The translations under genes were made by a program, and so were the position numbers. Below are positions 58,889-64,000 of a stretch of 64,000 nt of DNA, piece by piece. Position 1 is the first letter of the stretch. Each line of letters starts with the position of its first letter. The stretch lies in assembly GCA_964397305.1 (NCBI GenBank), contig CAYNIP010000021.1:7610-71609 (forward strand), in the 5' to 3' direction. The notes under the pieces were generated by a model. That model searched no databases. It worked only from the letters and a program-made list of their open reading frames with translations, and was not told the origin of the DNA. The stretch comes from JAAUTY01 sp964397305. GTDB lineage: Bacteria; Cyanobacteriota; Cyanobacteriia; Cyanobacteriales; Spirulinaceae.

Positions 58889-61147
58889 ATGGGACTGGAT
58901 CGGCGGACGTTCTTGCAGCGTGCGGGACTAGCCGCCCTAACGTTGGGGGCTGGACTGGTAGCCCAGGGTCGGTGGAGCGCCCGAGGGTGGGCAACAACGC
59001 TGCTCGATCATTATGGGCAAGCGCTGGCGCAGCCGAATGCGCGTAAGTTGGCCTTGCTGGTGGGGGTGAACCAGTACCCCTACACCCCCAGCCTGACTGG
59101 GTGTGTTACGGATGTGGAATTGCAGCGGGAGTTACTGGTGCATCGCTTCGGCTTCCAGCCGAGTGATGTGCTAGTGCTGACGGATCGTGAGGCCTCGCGG
59201 GACAATATTGAAACGGCCTTTCTGGAGCATTTGACCCAGCAGGCCCAGGAGGGCGATGTGGTCGTCTTCCACTTCAGTGGCTATGGGGGTCAGGTGCAGT
59301 GGCAGCCCCTCGAGGGGGAAGCGGCGGAACCGCGCTTGGTGCGAAGTTTGCTGCCGGGGGACAGTGTGCTGCTGACGAAGGGGCGGCCGGCGGGCAACGA
59401 TCTGCTCGAGGGGACTTTGGTCCTGTTGGCGCGATCGCTCGCGACGCGCAAGCTCACCCTGGTGCTTGATACCAGTGCCACCCTGGGGGCGCGATCGCTC
59501 CAGGGGAATTTGCGCTCCCGCTCCAGCCCGGCTCTGCCGGCGGAGCACCCCGCTCCGGGGGAGTTGGCCTTCCAGGAAAAACTACTCCAGCGCCCTAAGG
59601 TACGACCCAAGGAGGAGCGGGGCCGCTTGGGGCGGGCCCAGGTTCCTGGCATTGTCTTGGCGGCGGCGGGGGAGGAACAACAGGCCCTGGAGGCCAAGTG
59701 GGATGGCTTTAGTGCCGGCCTGTTCACCTATGCCCTGACTCAGTACCTCTGGCAGGCCGTGCCAGCGAGCACGATCCTCACGAGCCTGACGCGGACGGCG
59801 GAGCGGGTGGAGCCGGTCGTGTCCCAACAGCCCCAGCTGGCCGGGAAGTTGCGCCCCGAGCAACAACCGTTGTTGACCTACTATGCTTTGCCCCCGGCCC
59901 GCCCCGGAGCCGAGGGGGTGGCGATCGCCGTCGAAGAGGACGGCTACGCGCGCGTGCAACTGGCTGGGTTGCCGGCCCTGGTGCTGGAATACTACAGCCC
60001 CAACTCGCGCCTCTTGGTCGGTCCGACCACCCAGGCCGACACCGCTCCTTTTGCCGCCGATAGCGCCCAGGTGCAGGTTCGCAGCCGCGAAGGGCTGGTG
60101 GCCCGGGTGCGCCGTGTGCCAGCGACGGGCCCGGCGGACTACAAGCTGGCGGCGGGGCATCTGGTGCAGGAGTGGGTGCGGGTCTGGCCGCGTCACGTGG
60201 GGCTGGTGGTAGCCTTGGATGCAACGCTGGAGCGCATTGAGCGAGTCGATGCCACCAGCGCCTTTGCGAACATTGCCGCCGTCACTTCAGTCGTCACGGC
60301 CGGGGAGCAACTGGCGGACTGCTTGTTTGGCCGGGCCAACCCGACCCCCCGGGAGGCAGCGGGCTACGGCCTCTTTTCCGTGGGGCGGGTGGTGCTGCCG
60401 AGCACCGTGGGGACGGCCGAGGAGGCGGTCAAGTCGGCCGTCCATCGCCTCGGGTCTCGCTTGCAGACGCTCCAGGCCGTGAAGTTGCTGCGCCTGACGG
60501 TGAACGAAGGGTCCTCGCGCCTGGGGGCTCGGGTCTCCCTCGTGGCGACGAAGCCCCAACCGAAGCTCCTGTTGCAACGGACAACGGGGCGAGCCCTGCC
60601 GGCGGCCTGGCTGGCGGCGGCTGATTTGGGGCCGACCCCGACGCCAGCTAAGGCCGGCGCCGAGGCCGTGGTGCAAGTTCCCCTGGGAACTCAAGTGCGC
60701 TACCAGATCGACAATGCTAGCGATCGCCCCCTTTATGTGCTCCTGGTAGGCCTGGATGCGACGGGCACGGCGATCGCCCTACACGTCCCGCCGGCCGAGG
60801 GCGGACGCTCCCAGCCCGAGGCCCTGCGGCTCGAGCCCCAGGGCCGGCTTACCTTACCCCGATCGCCCAACCTCAACTGGTTGGTCTCGATCGCCCCGGG
60901 CTTCGTGGAGATTCTGGCGATTTTCAGCACCGCCCCCTTTCAGCAGGCCCTCACAACCCTCGCCGCCAGCCGCGAGCGCCTGGGAGATAGCGAACGGCTA
61001 TTGGCGATCGCCAACCCCCTCGAGTTTGCCCGAGCGGTCTTGGCGGATCTCCAAACCGCGAGCCCAGTTGACCTGACCTCTACGGATACCTACGCCTTAG
61101 ATGTGCGCCATTGGGCAACCCTGCAACTCGTCTACCAGGTAGTCTAA
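58889..61147 (+). CDS. Tat-exported pseudo-orthocaspase (catalytic dyad Tyr-Ser)
   Basis: 752 aa. A twin-arginine signal (MGLDRRTFLQRAGLAALTLG) precedes a C14 caspase-like p20 domain: LALLVGVNQYPYTPSLTGCV, DVVVFHFSGYGGQ, LTLVLDTSATLGA. Both catalytic residues are replaced: Tyr132 stands where the active His should be (SGYGG, not SGHGG) and Ser196 where the Cys should be (LDTSA, not LDxCHSG). The ~500-residue C-terminus has a DUF4384-like beta domain (VRYQIDNASDRPLYVLLVGL). Inactive 'YS' variants of orthocaspases are known in cyanobacteria and other bacteria; a regulatory or binding role is likely. Confidence 0.88.
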   Translation: MGLDRRTFLQRAGLAALTLGAGLVAQGRWSARGWATTLLDHYGQALAQPNARKLALLVGVNQYPYTPSLTGCVTDVELQRELLVHRFGFQPSDVLVLTDREASRDNIETAFLEHLTQQAQEGDVVVFHFSGYGGQVQWQPLEGEAAEPRLVRSLLPGDSVLLTKGRPAGNDLLEGTLVLLARSLATRKLTLVLDTSATLGARSLQGNLRSRSSPALPAEHPAPGELAFQEKLLQRPKVRPKEERGRLGRAQVPGIVLAAAGEEQQALEAKWDGFSAGLFTYALTQYLWQAVPASTILTSLTRTAERVEPVVSQQPQLAGKLRPEQQPLLTYYALPPARPGAEGVAIAVEEDGYARVQLAGLPALVLEYYSPNSRLLVGPTTQADTAPFAADSAQVQVRSREGLVARVRRVPATGPADYKLAAGHLVQEWVRVWPRHVGLVVALDATLERIERVDATSAFANIAAVTSVVTAGEQLADCLFGRANPTPREAAGYGLFSVGRVVLPSTVGTAEEAVKSAVHRLGSRLQTLQAVKLLRLTVNEGSSRLGARVSLVATKPQPKLLLQRTTGRALPAAWLAAADLGPTPTPAKAGAEAVVQVPLGTQVRYQIDNASDRPLYVLLVGLDATGTAIALHVPPAEGGRSQPEALRLEPQGRLTLPRSPNLNWLVSIAPGFVEILAIFSTAPFQQALTTLAASRERLGDSERLLAIANPLEFARAVLADLQTASPVDLTSTDTYALDVRHWATLQLVYQVV

Positions 61148-61295
61148 GCGTACTCCAGGAAATCAATTATCCCCAGGTCGGTAATGAGCTGTGGATGGCG
61201 ACAGCCCCCGGCCCTCAGCCCGATAATCGGACAGACCATTATTTCGTTGGATTACCCTTCGGGAGCGCTGAAGCGCCACCACGGGGGTTGTCACT

Positions 61296-61588
61296 GAGAG
61301 TGTGTTTGAAAAGCCATAGAGGCAAGAAGAGAGCCTCTCAAAATAAAGACCAGCCTACGACACCGACCTCACCGAGAGCCAGTGGGCACTGCTCGCAAAT
61401 ATCTACCCATAACTAGCGCAATCCTGCTCTATGCTGCTAGGGTTAACATCATGGTGCGCCGCCTCGCCTAAACTTTTCGGTAGGGTCCAAATTTGGTAAT
61501 GATGCTTGGCTGAATCCCTCTGTTAAGGAGACTTTCGGTCGCGTCGGTCATTACTGCTAGGGCACTCCCAACTGTTCAAGCACGCTCT
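61296..61588. mobile_element. internally deleted IS5-family remnant
   Basis: The left end GAGAGTGTGTTTGAAAAG and a reverse-complement end near 61571-61588 (ACTGTTCAAGCACGCTCT) frame the remnant. Inside, TDLTESQWALLANIYP (the N-terminal start of IS5 transposases) is followed directly, at about 61411, by TSAILLYAARVNIMVRRLA-stop (their C-terminus). Sequence at 61490-61567 also matches 44042-44104. It fills the 61148-61586 gap with the sequence before it. Confidence 0.75.
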
Positions 61589-62087
61589 AAGGATTCACGA
61601 CGGACGAAGCTCCCCGCCGCCAGCGCCGCCCCCAAGCTTGCAGATAGATCCGGAGGGGGAACTGATACACTTCCAGACTGAGCCAGAGCAGGCAAGCCAA
61701 ATGGGCCACCGCCGTCGCCACCACCCAAGCGCTGGGTAGCCAGGCTAACGGACTCCCCGGCAGGGGCGGAAATAGGTAAGCCCCCGTCGCCACCAAACTG
61801 GTCGGCAGCACCACAAAGCCCAACGCCAAGGGTGCGTAGAGCCAATTCACCGTGGTCAGGCCCTGAGACTGACGCTGCCAAGCGCAGCCCGTCCAGCGCC
61901 AAGTGAAGGGTGTTGCAGTATCCACCAGCTCGAGACCGGGGCGATCGCTCGTAGGGACAAAAATATGCTCACAGGCCTGACAACTTACAGCCTCCATCAG
62001 CGGCAGTTCCGCCAGGGAGCGACTGCCACACAACGGGCAAGGACAGGCCGTAGTCAACCAAGGGGAGGGCTGAGCAGGGGGGATCAT
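61587..62087 (-). CDS. zinc-ribbon membrane protein (166 aa)
   Basis: N-terminal paired cysteines CPLCGS and CQACEH form a zinc ribbon. Two transmembrane helices follow (WLYAPLALGFVVLPTSLVAT and AWLPSAWVVATAVAHLACLL), then a basic amphipathic tail (YLQAWGRRWRRG). Conserved cyanobacterial type without known role. The 3' end touches the IS5 remnant, so the last few residues could be element-derived. Confidence 0.72.
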   Translation of the reverse strand: MIPPAQPSPWLTTACPCPLCGSRSLAELPLMEAVSCQACEHIFVPTSDRPGLELVDTATPFTWRWTGCAWQRQSQGLTTVNWLYAPLALGFVVLPTSLVATGAYLFPPLPGSPLAWLPSAWVVATAVAHLACLLWLSLEVYQFPLRIYLQAWGRRWRRGASSVVNP

Positions 62088-62300
62088 AGCGCTGACGAGG
62101 TAGTGAAGACATCAAGAAATTAACCCGTGCAAGTCTCGGCAAACTCGGGAGCTTACAGCCTAACGCTCTCAGCCATGAAATGCTAGCTGAGCCGGCTGAA
62201 ACCCAACAGCAGCAGGGATTACGTTGAGTTTCCTGTCGTCAAACTAACCCACGAATCGGCAAAGGTTTGGAGCATTGGGTCAGATAATCAGCGTAATAAA

Positions 62301-63478
62301 CCAGAAATGTTGAATGATGGGATATTTTTCCCAAAAAAGGCACCTAAATTGGTAAACTGGGAGCCAGAGAATCAATATTTATAATCAGGATCTATGATGT
62401 TTAACTTCCCCAAAATCGTCAAGCGCCATCTTAGCCACCTGCCGAAAGACGACTATCCCGTACTCAACACCTTTCTCTTCGTCTCAACTTGGCTGCACTT
62501 CGTGCTGGATCAAGGCGAGACGAGTATGAGAAGCGTATTCAGGCGACTGAATGTTCGAGGTATTAACGTGAACATATCAACCTTCTCGAAAGCCAGCAAG
62601 AAGCGAGATCCGCAGGTTTTCTACCAATTATTCTTACAGCTAAAAGATCAGCTAAGAAAGCAAAGTAAAGCTTTAAAGGAATTGAAGATGTTTCCCCTTG
62701 ACTCAACGATTGTTACGCTGACCAGCAAACTACTATGGCATCAAGGTTTCCACCAAGTGAAGCTCTTCAGCGGCTTGAATCTCTCCATCGGAGAACCGGA
62801 TGGCGTCTTAATTCACTTTGGACAAGGACACGACAACAAATATGGGGATGAGACCATTGATGCCAATCCTGAAAACGGGCTCAGCATAATGGATAGAGGC
62901 TTTTGCAAGCTCAAGAGAATTGTAGAGTTAATGGCGAAAGAGAGTCGTTTTTTTCTATTGCGAATCAACAACAAAATCACGTTAGAGATGTTGTCAGACG
63001 ATCAATTTTTGATTGGGAAAGGCAAAGATCAAGTAAAAGCTAGAGTGGTTAACTTTTGCGATCTAGAGACCCAGTGCGAATTCCGGCTAGTCACGAACTT
63101 GACCGGACCTGACGAAGAGGGTTTTAGCAATGAAGAGGTTGGTGATTTTTACCGCCAACGCTGGCAAATTGAGTTACTTTGGAAGTTTCTCAAGATGCAT
63201 CTTAAGCTAGACAGATTAATCACAAAAAACACGAACGGAATCGAGATTCAGATCTACGCCTGTTTGATCGGATATGTCTTGCTGCAATTGGTTGAGATTC
63301 CGAAAGAGTTTGGCTCTAAGTTGTTAGATAGACTGCGATATATGCAGGCTTTTATGTGTGAGAATATCAGCTACGTGCATTGGTTTAAGAGGATAGTTCT
63401 AAGTTGTTGAATGAGGTTACTGATAGGATTAATATACCCTTTTTTAAGTAGTTCAAGAGTACCGTTCAACATTTCTGG
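62301..63478 (+). mobile_element. IS4-family insertion sequence, complete
   Basis: 1178 bp. Ends CCAGAAATGTTGAA (62301) and TTCAACATTTCTGG (to 63478) form a 14-bp terminal inverted repeat around one transposase gene. Flanks do not show a matching target duplication, which suggests recombination with the second copy starting at 63947. AT-rich and HIP1-free. The right end interrupts hsdS. Confidence 0.85.
62394..63410 (+). CDS. IS4-family transposase
   Basis: 338 aa DDE transposase. FPLDSTIVTLTSKLLWH (first D), SIMDRGFCKLKRIVELM (second D), and YRQRWQIELLWKFLK, the Y-(2)-R-(3)-E-(6)-K signature of IS4. Full-length and uninterrupted, so probably active in recent time. ATG 62394; a second ATG follows at once. 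Confidence 0.92.
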   Translation: MMFNFPKIVKRHLSHLPKDDYPVLNTFLFVSTWLHFVLDQGETSMRSVFRRLNVRGINVNISTFSKASKKRDPQVFYQLFLQLKDQLRKQSKALKELKMFPLDSTIVTLTSKLLWHQGFHQVKLFSGLNLSIGEPDGVLIHFGQGHDNKYGDETIDANPENGLSIMDRGFCKLKRIVELMAKESRFFLLRINNKITLEMLSDDQFLIGKGKDQVKARVVNFCDLETQCEFRLVTNLTGPDEEGFSNEEVGDFYRQRWQIELLWKFLKMHLKLDRLITKNTNGIEIQIYACLIGYVLLQLVEIPKEFGSKLLDRLRYMQAFMCENISYVHWFKRIVLSC

Positions 63479-63619
63479 AAAAAGGGATAATCCTTCTCCA
63501 TTTTTATTGTAGGTTTCGGATGGGGTTGACTGACCCATAATAATGTCTACAAAATTAGATAGCTTTTCAATAGTCCATCCATTCGGCAAATCAAAATCAT
63601 AAAGATTCAGAGGATTCAT
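63479..63619 (-). pseudogene. type I restriction specificity subunit (hsdS), 5' fragment
   Basis: 46 codons: MNPLNLYDFDLPNGWTIEKL then NFVDIIMGQSTPSETYNKNG and EGLSLF. 'LPxGW...L...I.MGQSPPS.TYN..G.G..' is the start of an HsdS target-recognition domain. At 63478 the frame enters the IS4 end (next codons spell PEMLNG from the IS), so the subunit is destroyed. No hsdM/hsdR in view. Confidence 0.88.
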
Positions 63620-63669
63620 CCTATCAGTTTGAATACATAATTCAGATCACCAGCTTGCATATTTTATTA

Positions 63670-63946
63670 TTAAAGCAGGTCTTTCAAGTCTCTTAAGACT
63701 TCTGAAATCATCGTTTTTAACTGAGGTACATCTTCCTGAACCGCTTTCCAAATAATTTCTGTATTTGTATTGAAATAATCATGAATTAGTTTATCTCGCA
63801 TTCCAGCAATATCACGCCAGGGAATGTCAGGATATTGGCTTCTCACTGAATCGGGGATGCGCTTTACGGCTTCACCAATAATTTCGATCGCCCTTGAAAC
63901 CGCAAACACCTTCTCCAAATTTTGCGAGAAAGCTTCAAACTCAATA
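63670..63946 (-). pseudogene. HepT/DUF86-family toxin, 5' end removed by IS
   Basis: Readable frame from the IS border: GIEFEAFSQNLEKVFAVSRA, IEIIGEAVKRIPDSVRSQYP, DIPWRDIAGMRDKLIHDYFN. GEAVKR and RDKLIHDYF (the RX4H nuclease/AMPylation-target motif) identify HepT. The N-terminal ~25 residues are missing beyond 63947, where a second IS4 end begins; an internal ATG at 63918 would give only 82 aa. Normally paired with a MNT nucleotidyltransferase antitoxin, not seen here. Confidence 0.82.
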
Positions 63947-64000
63947 CCAGAAATGTTGAACGGTACATTTGAACTATTTAAAAAAGGGTATATTAATCCT
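63947..64000 (-). mobile_element. end of a second, inverted IS4-family copy
   Basis: CCAGAAATGTTGAACGGTAC and the following 'gggtatattaatcct' are the reverse complement of 63425-63478 with a few differences. The rest lies beyond the window. With the first copy it brackets a 468-bp segment in inverted orientation. Confidence 0.88.

Overview
The window is cyanobacterial chromosomal DNA. It is GC-rich and scattered with the octamer GCGATCGC (HIP1). It carries thylakoid and oxygenic-photosynthesis genes: psbM, psb30/ycf12, ycf54, a plant-type 2Fe-2S ferredoxin and a delta-9 acyl-lipid desaturase. Most genes are housekeeping or cyanobacteria-specific conserved hypotheticals in short operons or alone. 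The intergenic gaps are heavily colonised by small non-autonomous repeats. The species cannot be named from the sequence.

Layout. 0-8.4 kb: start of a DUF1400 hydrolase, an ArnT-like glycosyltransferase, psbM plus ferredoxin, an M42 aminopeptidase, tRNA-His(GTG), small conserved proteins and a Dabb protein. 8.6-10.8 kb: AT-rich, HIP1-free RloA/RloB (AbiL-type) defence pair bordered by MITE pieces. 11-20.8 kb: M48 protease plus TPR protein, an A-type Fe-S carrier, FHA protein, enolase, pentapeptide-repeat protein, AqpZ, and HpxO urate hydroxylase convergent with a NitT/TauT-type ABC transporter that is split by a MITE. 20.8-22.2 kb: repeat graveyard, then psb30. 22.7-30.5 kb: part of a contractile injection system (sheath, three tube-type proteins, two chaperone-like proteins, a DUF6760-like frame, DUF4255 cap, AAA+ ATPase), probably related to the thylakoid-anchored CIS of cyanobacteria. 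The baseplate, spike and LysM genes are not here.

30.7-34.2 kb: an OLD-like ATPase/TOPRIM gene sits between a second, diverged copy of the aroB 3' end and the intact aroB. 34.3-42.8 kb: CHAT-TPR protein, CDF cation transporter, NACHT protein, NurA, MsrB. 42.8-44.3 kb: nested mobile-element debris around half of an IS630 transposase. 44.3-54.3 kb: BmpA/NupA-class ABC ATPase, VWA protein, TetR-recombinase-like fusion divergent from desC, DUF3179 protein behind a regular array of direct repeats, Ycf54. 54.4-62.1 kb: second ArnT-like protein, tandem MITEs, tRNA-Pro(CGG), ATP sulfurylase, a Tat-exported pseudo-orthocaspase. 62.3-64 kb: an IS4-family element and the inverted end of a second copy, bracketing broken hsdS and hepT genes.

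Themes. (1) At least five MITE families are present. Family A (ends GGGTGCATCTCA) has perfect 9-bp target duplications at three of seven copies. Family B (ends GGGTGRACGAAA) has one perfect 9-bp and one near-perfect 10-bp duplication. (2) Defence-type genes (RloAB, OLD-like, NACHT, hsdS/hepT remnants) occur repeatedly, and the AT-rich ones lack HIP1, which suggests recent arrival. (3) The most unusual coding signal is in the injection-system operon: a tail-chaperone-like gene overlaps, in the -1 frame, a DUF6760-like domain with no good start codon of its own. This layout recalls programmed frameshifting in phage tail-chaperone genes.
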